The notes below the pieces were generated by a model. That model saw only the letters and a program-made list of their open reading frames with translations, searched no databases and was not told the DNA's origin. DNA of 64,000 nucleotides from Roseovarius carneus (GTDB lineage: Bacteria > Pseudomonadota > Alphaproteobacteria > Rhodobacterales > Rhodobacteraceae). The translations under genes and the position numbers were made by a program. The stretch is from the NCBI RefSeq assembly GCF_020141465.1, contig NZ_JAHSPD010000001.1, forward strand, positions 62,001-126,000. Direction: 5' to 3'. Positions 27,763-37,561 of this stretch are shown here, piece after piece. The first letter of the stretch is position 1, and each line of letters begins with the position of its first letter.

Positions 27763-27878
27763 TTAAAGCGTTTCGCCTTAAACTTGAGGCACTCAATTGA
27801 GGCAAAACGCGCGGAACGCTCAAATGATGTGCGCATTTTATAAAAACCAGTGATTCAGGTTTTCGCGAAACGCTTTAA
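27763..27878. repeat. Long-arm palindrome between hrpB and gnd
   Basis: TTAAAGCGTTTCGC (27763-27776) and GCGAAACGCTTTAA (27865-27878) are perfect 14-bp inverted arms 88 bp apart, with an inner CTCAATTGAG palindrome (27792-27801). The right arm overlaps the gnd stop codon and supplies its TAA. It may terminate both convergent genes or be an extragenic repeat shared across the genome. Confidence 0.75.
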
Positions 27879-29275
27879 TCCCACCAAGGCCCATGATGTT
27901 TGCCAGGCCTGTCGCGCCGCTCAAACCCATGCCGCCCGAAGAAATCACGCTGCGCCTGAATGATGTTCGCCGTACCGCACCCCTGTCGCATCGTGTCATA
28001 CCAACTGAGCGCCGCCGCCATCGCAGGCACCGCATGGCCTTGGGTCACGGCCCCCGCCACCACGGCCCGAAGCGCGGGTATCGTCTGCCCCAGACGCGCC
28101 GCCATGGCGGGCGCAAGGATCAGCTGACCGCCCGGAAGCTCGCCGCGAAACGCCTCCGAGATATCATCGAGCAGCGCCGAGCGGATGATACACCCCGCGC
28201 GCCAAATCTCTGCAATTCTTGCGAAATCGAGTTGCCAGTCATATTCCTCAGACGCCGCCGAGAGAATACGGAACCCCTGCGCATAGCTTAAGATACGCGC
28301 CGCCAAAAATGCCTCTGAAAGCTGCGCTTCCGTCAGGCCAAGCGCGCCTCTGTCGCCGCCCAAAACCTCTTGCGCCACGGCGCGCACGGACAGCTCAGAC
28401 GACCAACTGCGCGCGCCCACAGCGGCCTCGATCATATTGGCTGATTGGCCCAACCGCACGGCCTCCACCACGCTCCAGCGGCCTGTGCCTTTCTGGCCTG
28501 CCGCATCGCGGATCACGTCCACTATGGGGCCTCCCGTGATGACGTCATCATAGCCCAGCGCACGCCCTGTGATCTCCACCAGATAGGAGCGGAGCGGCCC
28601 CTCATTCCAGCGGGTGAACATCGCACCTATTTCTTTGGGGCTGCGTCCTGCGCCATTGCGCTCAAGCCCGTAAACCTCTGCAATCGCTTGCATATCGGCG
28701 TATTCGATGCCGTTGTGAACGGTCTTGACGAAATGCCCGGCGCCATCGGAGCCAAGGTGATCGACGCACGCGTCGCCCTCATAGCGCGCCGCGATCGCGG
28801 TCAAAACGGGCTCCAGCTGCGCCCAGCTATGCGGGCTGCCGCCCACCATCATAGAAGGGCCGTGCCGCGCGCCTGCCTCACCGCCAGATACGCCCATGCC
28901 GACGAAATGCAGCCCCTGCGCCTCAAGCGCTGCTGCGCGCCGCCGTGTGTCGTGAAAATTGGCATTGCCGCCGTCAATCACCGTGTCGCCCTCAGCGAGC
29001 AAGGGCGCGACCGTCTCCAGCATCGCATCCATCGGCGCGCCGGAGGGGATCATGAACAAGATGACACGCGGGGTTTTAAGCGCTGCGACAAACGCTTCCA
29101 GCGCCTCGAACCCTTGGAGCTTTTGGGTCAACGCCCCCGCCTCAGCCAGAAACGGCGCCACCCAGCCTGCCTCGCGATTGGTCACGGCCACGTCAAAGCC
29201 TTGCTCGGCCATGTTGAGCGCCAAGGCGCTGCCCATCGTGCCAAGCCCGTATACGCCGATCTGCGCCTTGCCCAA
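27875..29275 (-). CDS. gnd: 6-phosphogluconate dehydrogenase, decarboxylating
   Basis: Gnd oxidises 6-phosphogluconate to ribulose 5-phosphate and CO2 with NADP+. The Rossmann motif IGVYGLGTMGSALALNMAEQ opens the protein, and the catalytic segment GVSGGEAGARHGPSMMVGG, with HFVKTVHNGIEYADMQ, is intact. The best start is a TTG at 29275 (GKAQIGVYG) preceded by GGGGAGGA, giving 466 residues, the normal length; the open frame upstream adds a non-homologous 84-residue tail. Its stop lies within the right arm of a palindrome. Confidence 0.95.
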   Translation of the reverse strand: MGKAQIGVYGLGTMGSALALNMAEQGFDVAVTNREAGWVAPFLAEAGALTQKLQGFEALEAFVAALKTPRVILFMIPSGAPMDAMLETVAPLLAEGDTVIDGGNANFHDTRRRAAALEAQGLHFVGMGVSGGEAGARHGPSMMVGGSPHSWAQLEPVLTAIAARYEGDACVDHLGSDGAGHFVKTVHNGIEYADMQAIAEVYGLERNGAGRSPKEIGAMFTRWNEGPLRSYLVEITGRALGYDDVITGGPIVDVIRDAAGQKGTGRWSVVEAVRLGQSANMIEAAVGARSWSSELSVRAVAQEVLGGDRGALGLTEAQLSEAFLAARILSYAQGFRILSAASEEYDWQLDFARIAEIWRAGCIIRSALLDDISEAFRGELPGGQLILAPAMAARLGQTIPALRAVVAGAVTQGHAVPAMAAALSWYDTMRQGCGTANIIQAQRDFFGRHGFERRDRPGKHHGPWWD

Positions 29276-29378
29276 ACGGCCATCCTCCCCGCTATGTGAG
29301 CCGTAGCCTAAGGCGCATCGCGCCGTTTGCAAAGCGTGTGTCGGCGGAATGTCCCGCAGGGATTGGAACGTGCTGTTC

Positions 29379-30305
29379 TCAGAGGCCCAGACACCAGCGC
29401 ATAACCGCCTTTTGCGCATGCAGACGGTTCTCAGCCTCATCAAAGACAACCGAGTTGGGTCCGTCCATAACCGCGCTTGTCGCTTCCTCCTCGCGGTGCG
29501 CGGGCAAGCAATGCATGAAGAGCGCATCCGGTTTGGCCGAGGCCATCAGCGCCTCGTTCACCTGATAGGGGCGCAGCATGTTGTGACGCCGTTCCTTGGC
29601 CGATTGACTGTCATGCATGCTGACCCAGGTATCCGTCACGACCAGATCCGCACCCTCGACCGCCTTGTGAGGATCACGCTCAATCTTGATCGCGCTGCCG
29701 GCCTTGCGCGCAAGACCGATGAACTCTTCCTCCGGGTCGAGCTGTTTGGGGCCGGTGAAAGTGAGGTCGAACCCAAATTGCCCCGCTGCATGCAGAAAGG
29801 ACGCGCAGACATTGTTGCCATCCCCGGACCAGACCACCTTCTTGCCTTTGATCGGACCGCGATGTTCCTCAAACGTCAGGATATCGGCCATGATCTGACA
29901 AGGATGCGTGCGATCGGTGAGACCGTTGATCACGGGCACATCGGCATATTCGGACATCTCAATCAGCACGGATTCGTCAAAGGTGCGGATCATGATGAGA
30001 TCCACATAGCGGCTGAGCACGCGGGCCGTGTCGGCAATCGTCTCGCCATGCCCAAGCTGCATATCGGTGCCCGACAGCAACATCGTCTGCCCGCCCATCT
30101 GCCGCACCCCCACATCAAAGCTGACGCGGGTGCGGGTGGAGGGCTTCTCGAAGATCAACGCGACCATCTGGCCCTCAAGCGCACGGTCATCATCGGGCGC
30201 GCCGCGCGCGCGGCCTTGGCGCGCAGATTTCATGGCAGCAGCAGTGTCGATGATGCCGCGCAAGGCCGTGGGATCGGTTTTGTGGATGTCGAGAAAATGG
30301 TTCAT
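29379..30305 (-). CDS. argF: Ornithine carbamoyltransferase
   Basis: Converts ornithine and carbamoyl phosphate to citrulline in arginine synthesis. The 308-residue protein has the carbamoyl-phosphate motif [11 protein letters not shown], the HPCQIMAD segment, the DGNNV(C)ASF motif and the ornithine loop [15 protein letters not shown]. It lies 64 nt after argD in the same orientation, the usual arginine cluster of this family. carB in this window makes its carbamoyl-phosphate substrate. Confidence 0.97.
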   Translation of the reverse strand: MNHFLDIHKTDPTALRGIIDTAAAMKSARQGRARGAPDDDRALEGQMVALIFEKPSTRTRVSFDVGVRQMGGQTMLLSGTDMQLGHGETIADTARVLSRYVDLIMIRTFDESVLIEMSEYADVPVINGLTDRTHPCQIMADILTFEEHRGPIKGKKVVWSGDGNNVCASFLHAAGQFGFDLTFTGPKQLDPEEEFIGLARKAGSAIKIERDPHKAVEGADLVVTDTWVSMHDSQSAKERRHNMLRPYQVNEALMASAKPDALFMHCLPAHREEEATSAVMDGPNSVVFDEAENRLHAQKAVMRWCLGL

Positions 30306-30359
30306 GGCGATATGCCTTTTGCAAGCGATGGCGCGGGGGCTGTCTGCCCCCGGACCCCC

Positions 30360-30384
30360 GAGGATATTTCTAGCAAGAAGATGA
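30360..30384. repeat. Dispersed 25-bp repeat, copy 2, overlapping the argD stop
   Basis: GAGGATATTTCTAGCAAGAAGATGA differs from the 20242 copy by two bases. On the minus strand it supplies the last codons (Ser-Ser-Cys) and the TAG stop of argD. A GGGGGC-tgtct-GCCCCC hairpin lies just below it at about 30336-30352 on the plus strand. Confidence 0.7.
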
Positions 30385-31548
30385 GAGGGCGCGGGCCACA
30401 GTGTCCAGACGGTTCAGCGCCTCGGCAATTTCATCCGCGTCGATGGTCAGCGGGGGCAAGAGGCGCACCACATTGTCTGCGGCGGGCACGGTGCACAGGT
30501 GTGCATCATAAGCCGCACTCACCACATCGGTGTTGGGCAGTTTGCATTTGAGGCCCAGCATGAAGCCGCTGCCGCGCACGGCCTCGAACACATCCGGATG
30601 CGTGGCCACCAGACCTTCAAGCCCTTGGCGAAACAGGCCCGCGCGGGCGCGCACATCCGCGAGGAAAGCAGGATCGGCAATGTGGCGCATCACGGCGTTG
30701 CCCACGGCACAGGCCAGCGGGTTGCCACCATATGTCGAGCCATGTGTTCCGGCGGTCATGGCGCTGGCCGCGTTTTCAGTCGCGAGAACAGCGCCCAGAG
30801 GGAAGCCCCCGCCGATGCCTTTGGCGACCATCATAATGTCTGGCTCCACCCCCGCCCATTCATGCGCAAAGAGCCGCCCCGTACGGCCCATGCCACATTG
30901 CACCTCATCGAGGATCAGCAGGATGCCGTGGCTGTCGCACAGATCGCGCAAGCCCTTGAGGCACGGGTCAGGCAGTGGGCGGATGCCGCCCTCGCCTTGA
31001 ACGGGCTCGATCAGGATGGCGGCGGTCGTGTCTGTGATCGCGGCGTTCAACGCGTCGTGATCGCCCCAAGGCAGGTGTTTGAAACCCGGCAGAAGCGGCC
31101 CGAACCCGTGGGTCATCTTCTCAGAGCCTGCGGCGGCGATCCCTGCGGCGGAGCGGCCATGGAACGCGCCCTCAAAGGCGATGATGTCCGTGCGCTCCGG
31201 CTGCCCTTTGTCGAAGAAATGCCGCCGGGCCATTTTGACGGCCAATTCGCAGGCCTCGGTGCCGGAATTGGTGAAGAACACCGTGTCGGCGAAACTCACC
31301 TCCGTCAGGCGGTCGGCCAGCTCTTGTTGCGCGGGGATTTTATAGAGGTTGGACGTGTGCCAAAGCGCGCCCGCCTGCTCGGTCAGCGCCTCGACAAGTG
31401 CGGAATGGGCGTGGCCCAGCGCGTTCACCGCGATCCCTGCGCCCAGATCGAGAAAGCGACGGCCATCCTGCTCAAAGAGCCAGCTTCCGGCGCCGCGCAC
31501 GAAGGTGAGCGGCGCGCGATTATAGGTGGGCAGGATGGAGGGGATCAT
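30370..31548 (-). CDS. argD: Acetylornithine/succinyldiaminopimelate aminotransferase
   Basis: A class III PLP aminotransferase that makes N-acetylornithine, and can act in lysine synthesis. From the ATG at 31548 ([19 protein letters not shown]) it has 392 residues. Conserved segments include [16 protein letters not shown], the cofactor region [19 protein letters not shown] and the Schiff-base lysine in [15 protein letters not shown]. An in-frame GTG at 31560 is the alternative start. The C-terminus runs into the dispersed repeat. Confidence 0.95.
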   Translation of the reverse strand: MIPSILPTYNRAPLTFVRGAGSWLFEQDGRRFLDLGAGIAVNALGHAHSALVEALTEQAGALWHTSNLYKIPAQQELADRLTEVSFADTVFFTNSGTEACELAVKMARRHFFDKGQPERTDIIAFEGAFHGRSAAGIAAAGSEKMTHGFGPLLPGFKHLPWGDHDALNAAITDTTAAILIEPVQGEGGIRPLPDPCLKGLRDLCDSHGILLILDEVQCGMGRTGRLFAHEWAGVEPDIMMVAKGIGGGFPLGAVLATENAASAMTAGTHGSTYGGNPLACAVGNAVMRHIADPAFLADVRARAGLFRQGLEGLVATHPDVFEAVRGSGFMLGLKCKLPNTDVVSAAYDAHLCTVPAADNVVRLLPPLTIDADEIAEALNRLDTVARALSSSC

Positions 31549-31641
31549 GGCGGCTCTCACTTCGGGATCAAGGGCATTGACCTGCCCGAGCGGCGCTAGC
31601 CTGTCAACGAAAATGTCCCTCCGCAGGCGGGGCCCGTAGGC

Positions 31642-32445
31642 TCAGGCCTTGAGCCGTGTGCCCCGCGTGAACATCCAAAACGCCAAGGTGCAAACCGCCA
31701 GTGTTGTTGCAATCGCGATCACGGCACCGAGTGCGGGCGGGCTGTCGGAGACGCCGATCACGGCAAAGCGCAGCCCGTCGATCAGATAAAACATCGGGTT
31801 GAAATGGGTAATATACCACAGCACGGGCGGCAGCGCCTCGACCGAGTAGAACGTGCCCGACAGAAACGCGAGCGGGGTCACAACGAAATTGGTGACAGCC
31901 GCCATTTGGTCGAACTTGTTGGCATAGATGCCTGCCAAGATCCCCAACGCCCCCAGAAGGGCCGCGCCAAGCACCACATAGCCCAGCGCCATGAGAGGGT
32001 ATTGCGGCAAGATCCCCAGGCTCAGCCAGAGCCCCGCCGAGAGGCCCAAAGCCACCACAAGCCCACGCCCAATGGCCCCGGCAAGATAGCCCAGAACCAG
32101 CTCCAGCGGCGACAAGGGCGGCATGAGCGTATCGACGATATTGCCCTGTACCTTACCGATCACGATGGACGAGGAAGTGTTGGCAAAGGCGTTCTGGATC
32201 ACCGTCATCATCAGGATGCCCGGTGCGATGAAGGTGGTGAAATCCACACCCATCACATCGCCCCGGCGTGGCCCGATGGCGATGGTGAAAATTATCAGGA
32301 ACAGCCCCGCCGTCACCAAAGGGGCCAGAAGGGTTTGCGTCCAGACCGACAAAAACCGCTGCCATTCGCGGATGCAGAGAGTGTAGAGCCCCAGCCAATT
32401 GACGGCCCCGAACCGCCGCGTGCCCATTTGCGAGATGTCGTGCAT
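31642..32445 (-). CDS. ABC-2 type transporter permease
   Basis: A 267-residue inner-membrane protein with six membrane helices and the ABC-2 permease pattern (TLLAPLVTAGLFLIIFTIAI, TTFIAPGILMMTVIQNAFAN, GTFYSVEALPPVLWYITHFN). Such permeases export polysaccharides, lipids or drugs with a separate ATPase, which is not adjacent here. It may pair with an ATPase encoded elsewhere. It is divergent from gcrA. Confidence 0.9.
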   Translation of the reverse strand: MHDISQMGTRRFGAVNWLGLYTLCIREWQRFLSVWTQTLLAPLVTAGLFLIIFTIAIGPRRGDVMGVDFTTFIAPGILMMTVIQNAFANTSSSIVIGKVQGNIVDTLMPPLSPLELVLGYLAGAIGRGLVVALGLSAGLWLSLGILPQYPLMALGYVVLGAALLGALGILAGIYANKFDQMAAVTNFVVTPLAFLSGTFYSVEALPPVLWYITHFNPMFYLIDGLRFAVIGVSDSPPALGAVIAIATTLAVCTLAFWMFTRGTRLKA

Positions 32446-32570
32446 ATGTGTGGCCTTTGCTTCAGTGATTCGAAGCCTTGTAACTCAGGCTTGAGTGATT
32501 AGAATAGGTCCTGACTGAAATTGACAGGGTGGCACGCGGGTCGGGCCACCTTTTTGGATTGGAATGACGG

Positions 32571-33158
32571 ATGTCCTGGAGTGATGAGCGCGTAGAGCTT
32601 CTCAAGAAAATGTGGGGCGAAGGTCAGTCGGCCAGCCAGATCGCCAAAGAATTGGGCGGGGTGACGCGCAATGCCGTGATCGGCAAAGTGCACCGCTTGG
32701 GCCTGTCGAACCGCAATGGCGGGGGAGGCAGCAGCACAGCCTCAGCAAGCACCGAGGCGAAGGCCAAGCCCGCGCCCAAAGCGGCCAAGCCCGCCAAGCC
32801 CAAAGCAGCGCCCAAGGCCGAGGCCGCTCCTGCCGCCTCAGAGGCACCCGTACCTGTTCCGGCGCCCGTCACGCGGATCAAACCGATCATTCCAGCGGGG
32901 CAACCTTTGCCGCCGCAGCCCTCCACCAACGAGATCGATCCCAAAGCGCTCGCCAAGGTGACGGAGGTTGAGAAGAAGGCTAAGCGTCTGAATCTGATGG
33001 AGCTGACCTCGCGGACATGCAAATGGCCTGTCGGTGATCCAGCGACGGATGATTTTTGGTTCTGCGGCCTGCCTACACAGGCTGGAAAACCATATTGTGA
33101 GGCGCATGTGGGCGTGGCGTTCCAACCCATGAGCGCGCGGCGCGACCGGCGGCGATAA
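32571..33158 (+). CDS. gcrA: Cell-cycle regulator GcrA
   Basis: GcrA is an alphaproteobacterial sigma70-associated activator that reads CcrM methylation at GANTC sites. The N-terminal DNA-binding domain is intact (MSWSDERVELLKKMWGEG, then SASQIAKELGGVTRNAVIGK, VHRLGLSNR), followed by a long Ala/Lys/Pro linker and the C-terminal RNA-polymerase-binding region (LMELTSRTCKWPVGDP, DDFWFCGLPT, PYCEAHVGVAFQP). At 195 residues it is slightly longer than Caulobacter GcrA because of the linker. Confidence 0.96.
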   Translation: MSWSDERVELLKKMWGEGQSASQIAKELGGVTRNAVIGKVHRLGLSNRNGGGGSSTASASTEAKAKPAPKAAKPAKPKAAPKAEAAPAASEAPVPVPAPVTRIKPIIPAGQPLPPQPSTNEIDPKALAKVTEVEKKAKRLNLMELTSRTCKWPVGDPATDDFWFCGLPTQAGKPYCEAHVGVAFQPMSARRDRRR

Positions 33159-33185
33159 CCCCGCCAGGTTAACAACCGGGCAAGG

Positions 33186-35153
33186 TCAGTCAAAGAGCTT
33201 GAAGAGCTCTCTGACGACCGTATCCTCCACCTCTTTGCGGATCGCGTCCTCGACGGATTCGCCCTCTTGGCGGGTCACGCCAAGTTCCTTTTCGACAAAG
33301 CGGTCCACTTCCCTGTCCACCTCGTCCTTGACCTGTTGCTCAAGCTTTTCCGCCTCTTCCTTGAAATTGAGGTCCAAAGCGCCTTCAAGATCAGGCCAGA
33401 TGCGCGGATCAGCCCATGGCCCGCGGATTTTCACCGGAATGGCGAGCCCCCTACGGCTTTCGCCCTGAAGCAGGACGGGCGTAAAGACATAATCAATATC
33501 CTGCGCGCCAAGCCCGATGCGCCCCTTGCCGGTGGCGGTGGCCAAAGGCAGTGACATACTGAGATCGTCACCCAGCATATTGCCACCCGCAATCGCAAAA
33601 CTCGCACTCATCGCATCGAACACCGTGGTGCCACCTGTGCCATCGCCCGACCGCATGAGCTTGTCCAGATCAAAGCCCGAGATAACGCCCCGGCCCGTGC
33701 TGAGGCTGAGATTGCCTTGGAGGCTTTTCATGATCTGATCTATCGAACCGCCAACACCCAGAAAATCAAGGCTGGCAGCCCCCGTGGTGGCAAAGCGGGT
33801 GATCCCGGCGGCATCCGTCAAAAGCCGCTCCATGTCCATGCCTGTAGCGCTGAGATCCCCGCCGACGGAGAGGCCCGCGCGGTTGTTGGCCACAAACTGC
33901 CCCGTGATGCGCCCGCCATAGCCCTGAAGCTCTTGAAACTGGAACACACCGCGCGCACGGTCCAACGTGACAAGGATGCGCGTGGCGCCAAATTGCAGCG
34001 TGCCAAGGTCGAGGCTATCGGCGCTCAGCGACATCTCCGCATCGACAAGTCCCAGCGCGCTGGCGTCAATCGGGGTCTTGGACCAACCGTCGCTTACCGC
34101 TGTGCCGCCGCCGCCCGAGGCCTCGGCGCTGGAGCCGCTTTCGAGCGACGAAAGGTCCAGCGCCCCTGCGTTGAGCTGCGCCGTGATGCGCGGGCGGTCC
34201 CCGGCCAAATTGATATCTATGGCTCCGGTCAGGCGGTTCTGGTCCAGCGTCACGCCAAGGTCGCGCAGGGCGATGCGATCGCCACCCGTTACGGTGATCT
34301 GCGTTTGCGCATCAATGGACTGCCCGAAGCCGCGCGGGATATCCGCAGCCGCCACGCCAAGGCTTGCGAAGAAGGCCTTTGTATCGCTCAGCTTTGCGAT
34401 GAGCCGCCCGTCAAGCTGCGGCGCCGAGCTGCCGCGCCCGACAAATTCTACTGTGCCACCATTGGTACTGATGGTGGCCGACAGGCCCGAGACACCACCC
34501 TCGATCATCGTCCCCACCTTCTCGATGCTGCCGTCTATTGAGACCGCGCTGCCCTTGGGGCGCAAAGTCGCCTCAAACGTCGCCTCGCCCTCGTAATCGG
34601 GCCAGCGCAGGTCAAGATCCATGCCCGATTGCTCTGTCCGCGTCCCCGCTGCGCGATCCACGAAAATGAGTGAGGCCTCACGGATAACGGCACGGTCCAG
34701 CGTCAGGGCAAGCCGCTCGTTGGTCGCAGAGACCGCGCCCTCCGACTGCCCCGAAGGCGCTACGCCCTCCACGCCGATCTCCCAGTTCACACGCCCATCG
34801 GCACCGCGTTCGAGGTAGATCGCAGGCTCCACCACCTCCAGCCCCGTGATACGGATATCCCCGCGCAAGAGCGCCAGCGGGTCCACACCCACTTTGAGGC
34901 TTTGCGCCGCCAACATCGCAGGCCCATCGGACCACTCCGCCCCGGCGATGGTGGTGGGGCCGGTGCTGATCCCGAGGACGGGATAGAAGCTGATCTCGGT
35001 GTCGCCGGTCATTGTCACATCGCGGCCCGTGATGCTGCTGATTTGATCAGCGGCGATGCGGGCAATCCTGTCCCCTGGCAAGAAGAACAGCGCGCCGACC
35101 ATGATCAAGACAATCACGAGGGCGAAACCGATGAGTTTGGCGAGAAATTTCAT
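33186..35153 (-). CDS. AsmA-family protein
   Basis: A 655-residue envelope protein with one N-terminal membrane anchor (MKFLAKLIGFALVIVLIMVG) and a long beta-rich AsmA/TamB-like body (IARIAADQISSITGRDVTMT; later VLLQGESRRGLAIPVKIRGP). AsmA-type proteins are thought to help lipid transport to the outer membrane and outer-membrane assembly. The acidic and basic helical C-terminus (EKLEQQVKDEVDREVDRFVE) is long. It is convergent with gcrA and divergent from rimO. Confidence 0.88.
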   Translation of the reverse strand: MKFLAKLIGFALVIVLIMVGALFFLPGDRIARIAADQISSITGRDVTMTGDTEISFYPVLGISTGPTTIAGAEWSDGPAMLAAQSLKVGVDPLALLRGDIRITGLEVVEPAIYLERGADGRVNWEIGVEGVAPSGQSEGAVSATNERLALTLDRAVIREASLIFVDRAAGTRTEQSGMDLDLRWPDYEGEATFEATLRPKGSAVSIDGSIEKVGTMIEGGVSGLSATISTNGGTVEFVGRGSSAPQLDGRLIAKLSDTKAFFASLGVAAADIPRGFGQSIDAQTQITVTGGDRIALRDLGVTLDQNRLTGAIDINLAGDRPRITAQLNAGALDLSSLESGSSAEASGGGGTAVSDGWSKTPIDASALGLVDAEMSLSADSLDLGTLQFGATRILVTLDRARGVFQFQELQGYGGRITGQFVANNRAGLSVGGDLSATGMDMERLLTDAAGITRFATTGAASLDFLGVGGSIDQIMKSLQGNLSLSTGRGVISGFDLDKLMRSGDGTGGTTVFDAMSASFAIAGGNMLGDDLSMSLPLATATGKGRIGLGAQDIDYVFTPVLLQGESRRGLAIPVKIRGPWADPRIWPDLEGALDLNFKEEAEKLEQQVKDEVDREVDRFVEKELGVTRQEGESVEDAIRKEVEDTVVRELFKLFD

Positions 35154-35258
35154 GCGTAGCTTGCCTTTCGACGTTTGAGACTAGTGTAAGCGCGCAGGGC
35201 CCGCGCGCAACATGCGTTTGGCCTTTTCGGGCGCCGCGCGGGGCGTTATAGGAGCGCA

Positions 35259-36653
35259 ATGAGCACAAATCCCCCTGAGCTACGCCCCGATCTCGCCCGC
35301 GCCTCATTGCAAACGCAGGTGGGTGCATCCGGTTCCCTGCGGCGCAAGGGGCAGCCTTTGATCGGCATGGTCAGCCTCGGCTGTCCCAAGGCGCTGGTGG
35401 ATAGCGAGCGTATCCTGACGCGGCTGCGCGCCGAAGGCTATGGGATTTCGCCCGATTATGCGGGTGCGGATGCGGTGATTGTCAACACATGCGGATTTCT
35501 CGATAGCGCCAAGGCCGAAAGCCTTGAGGCCATTGGCGAGGCGATTGAGGAAAACGGTCGGGTGATCGTTACTGGCTGCCTTGGGGCGGATGCGGACTAC
35601 ATCACCGGCGCGCATCCCCGCGTTCTGGCCGTCACCGGCCCGCACCAATATGAGCAGGTGCTCGATGCGGTCCATGCCGCCGTCCCACCCAGCCCTGATC
35701 CCTTCATTGATCTGCTGCCCGCATCGGGCGTGCGCCTGACCCCTCGGCACTATTCTTATCTCAAGGTTTCCGAGGGTTGTAATCACAAGTGCAAGTTCTG
35801 CATCATCCCTGATATGCGCGGCAAACTGGCTTCGCGCCCGGCCCATGCGGTGATGCGTGAGGCCGAGAAGCTGGTCGAGAGCGGCGTGCGGGAGCTGTTG
35901 GTGATTTCGCAGGATACCTCTGCCTACGGGGTCGATATCCGCCATGCCGAGGCCAAAGGGCACCGAGCCCATATCACGGACCTCGCGGGCGATCTGGGGT
36001 CGCTCGGCGCATGGGTGCGGCTGCATTATGTTTATCCGTACCCGCATGTCCGGCAGCTTATTCCGCTTATGGCCGAGGGGCTTGTGCTGCCTTATCTGGA
36101 CATCCCGTTCCAACATGCGCATCCGGACGTGCTGCGCCGCATGGCACGGCCTGCGGCGGCGGCCAAAACCCTTGATGAGATTGCGGCCTGGCGTGAAGTC
36201 TGCCCGGATATCACCCTGCGCAGCACGTTTATCGTGGGCTATCCCGGCGAGACGGAGGCGGAGTTCCAGACGCTTCTGGATTGGATGGACGAGGCGCAGC
36301 TCGACCGCGTGGGCTGTTTTCAGTATGAGAACGTGGATGGCGCGCGCTCCAACGCGTTGCCGGATCACGTGCCAGCGGAGGTCAAGCAAGAGCGCTGGGA
36401 TCGCTTTATGGAAAAGGCACAATCCATTTCTGTGGATAAGCTCTCAGCCAAGGTTGGCTCTGTGCAAGACGTTCTCATCGACGATATTGACGAAGATGGC
36501 ATTGCCACCTGTCGCACCAAGGCCGATGCGCCCGAAATCGACGGCAACCTCTTTATCGACGAAGGCACCGAGGGGCTTGCCGTGGGTGATCTGGTCCGCG
36601 TGACGGTGGACGAGGCAGGCGAATACGACCTATGGGGCGCGCGCCTTACCTGA
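35259..36653 (+). CDS. rimO: Ribosomal protein S12 methylthiotransferase RimO
   Basis: Radical-SAM enzyme that methylthiolates an aspartate of ribosomal protein S12. The 464-residue protein has the MTTase N-terminal domain ([15 protein letters not shown]; cysteines in VNTCGF and VTGCLGA), the radical-SAM motif CNHKCKFC and a C-terminal TRAM domain. The [12 protein letters not shown] signature separates RimO from MiaB. A strong AGGAG ribosome site is present. Confidence 0.97.
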   Translation: MSTNPPELRPDLARASLQTQVGASGSLRRKGQPLIGMVSLGCPKALVDSERILTRLRAEGYGISPDYAGADAVIVNTCGFLDSAKAESLEAIGEAIEENGRVIVTGCLGADADYITGAHPRVLAVTGPHQYEQVLDAVHAAVPPSPDPFIDLLPASGVRLTPRHYSYLKVSEGCNHKCKFCIIPDMRGKLASRPAHAVMREAEKLVESGVRELLVISQDTSAYGVDIRHAEAKGHRAHITDLAGDLGSLGAWVRLHYVYPYPHVRQLIPLMAEGLVLPYLDIPFQHAHPDVLRRMARPAAAAKTLDEIAAWREVCPDITLRSTFIVGYPGETEAEFQTLLDWMDEAQLDRVGCFQYENVDGARSNALPDHVPAEVKQERWDRFMEKAQSISVDKLSAKVGSVQDVLIDDIDEDGIATCRTKADAPEIDGNLFIDEGTEGLAVGDLVRVTVDEAGEYDLWGARLT

Positions 36654-36787
36654 GATTGATCGCCTAATTCACCGAAGTTAAAATCTTTTTCCACCCTATC
36701 GCCTTTGGGGTGCCATATCTTCGTGCTCGCCGCTTCCGCGTGTTTCTTCTTTGGGATCAGCACCGCCGTGACGGCGGGCGTGGCGCT

Positions 36788-37054
36788 TTAGGCCGATTGC
36801 CCGGATTTGAGCGTCTCGAAAAGATCGCCATTGCGGCAATAGCTTGGCGCGTGATCAACGGTGTGCTCCTGCGCTGCCAACCATTTCTCACAAGCCCCCG
36901 GTGCGGTGCATCCGGTGCAGCTCAAAACCGCATCGCCAAGCGTACTGACCTGAAGCTGTGCCCGCAGGATCATCTCCTCCAAATCGACACCGACGGTATC
37001 GGCCATGCGATCAACAAGATCAGCGTGACGGCGAAGTTGGGTCGTATGTGGCAT
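36788..37054 (-). CDS. DUF6455 family protein, four-cysteine
   Basis: An 88-residue protein with start at 37054 (MPHTTQLRRHADLVDRMADT) after an AAGGAG site. It has a Cys motif SCTGCTAPGACEKWL followed by HAPSYCRNGDLFE, four cysteines that could bind a metal or an Fe-S cluster. The family is common in Rhodobacteraceae and has no assigned role. It is convergent with rimO. Confidence 0.8.
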   Translation of the reverse strand: MPHTTQLRRHADLVDRMADTVGVDLEEMILRAQLQVSTLGDAVLSCTGCTAPGACEKWLAAQEHTVDHAPSYCRNGDLFETLKSGQSA

Positions 37055-37085
37055 TAGGGGACTCCTTAGCTGGATCACATCTGGG

Positions 37086-37125
37086 GCGTGGCGCGTTTAA
37101 CTGTATTCAATTGAACGCGACACGC
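37086..37125. repeat. Extragenic palindrome with CAATTG core
   Basis: GCGTGGCGCGTT (37086-37097) faces AACGCGACACGC (37114-37125), matching at 11 of 12 positions, around a TTCAATTGAA core. It resembles the gnd-hrpB element in carrying a CAATTG centre. It lies upstream of the DUF6455 gene and downstream of the IMPACT-family start, with no coding frame. Confidence 0.65.
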
Positions 37126-37177
37126 TCTAAAGTGCATCCCAACCTAGAGGCGTGAGCGACCCATGCCTTGATCCAGA

Positions 37178-37546
37178 TCAAACCGGGAAAGCGGCGAGAT
37201 AGGCGTGCACGCAGTCCTGCACATGGCGGAACCTGTCACCGCCCAGGTGCTTACCCCCATACCAGCGGGTGACGATGATCAGATGATCCATGCGCCCCTC
37301 CCGCTCCAGCATGCGCAGGATCACCATACCCGCACCCGCCTCGCCGTCATCGCCCTTGAGTGGCGCGCCCTCCGACGGAAGCACCGCCCATGTATTATGC
37401 GTGGCCTTGGCGAATTTCTTGTCTTTTTTGAGGGATTTAAGGGCTGCCTCCACTGCCACGCGCGATGTGGCAGGACCTCCCGATACCGCGTATTTCGATC
37501 CGCGATCAGTGATCACACCGGTCAACTGGTTCAGGCGCAGGGGCAT
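37178..37546 (-). CDS. IMPACT/YigZ N-terminal-family protein
   Basis: A 122-residue single-domain protein of the UPF0029/IMPACT family. The motif ATHNTWAVLPS, then KGDDGEAGAGMVILRMLE and VTRWYGGKHLGGDRF match the family pattern (ATHNCYA, DDGEPSGTAG, VTRYFGG). The C-terminal domain of full-length YigZ is absent, and the normal N-terminal KSRFI segment is replaced by PATSRVAVEAAL. Function unknown. It is 15 nt downstream of the M48 gene boundary, same strand. Confidence 0.8.
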   Translation of the reverse strand: MPLRLNQLTGVITDRGSKYAVSGGPATSRVAVEAALKSLKKDKKFAKATHNTWAVLPSEGAPLKGDDGEAGAGMVILRMLEREGRMDHLIIVTRWYGGKHLGGDRFRHVQDCVHAYLAAFPV

Positions 37547-37561
37547 CAGTGCGCGCGCAGA

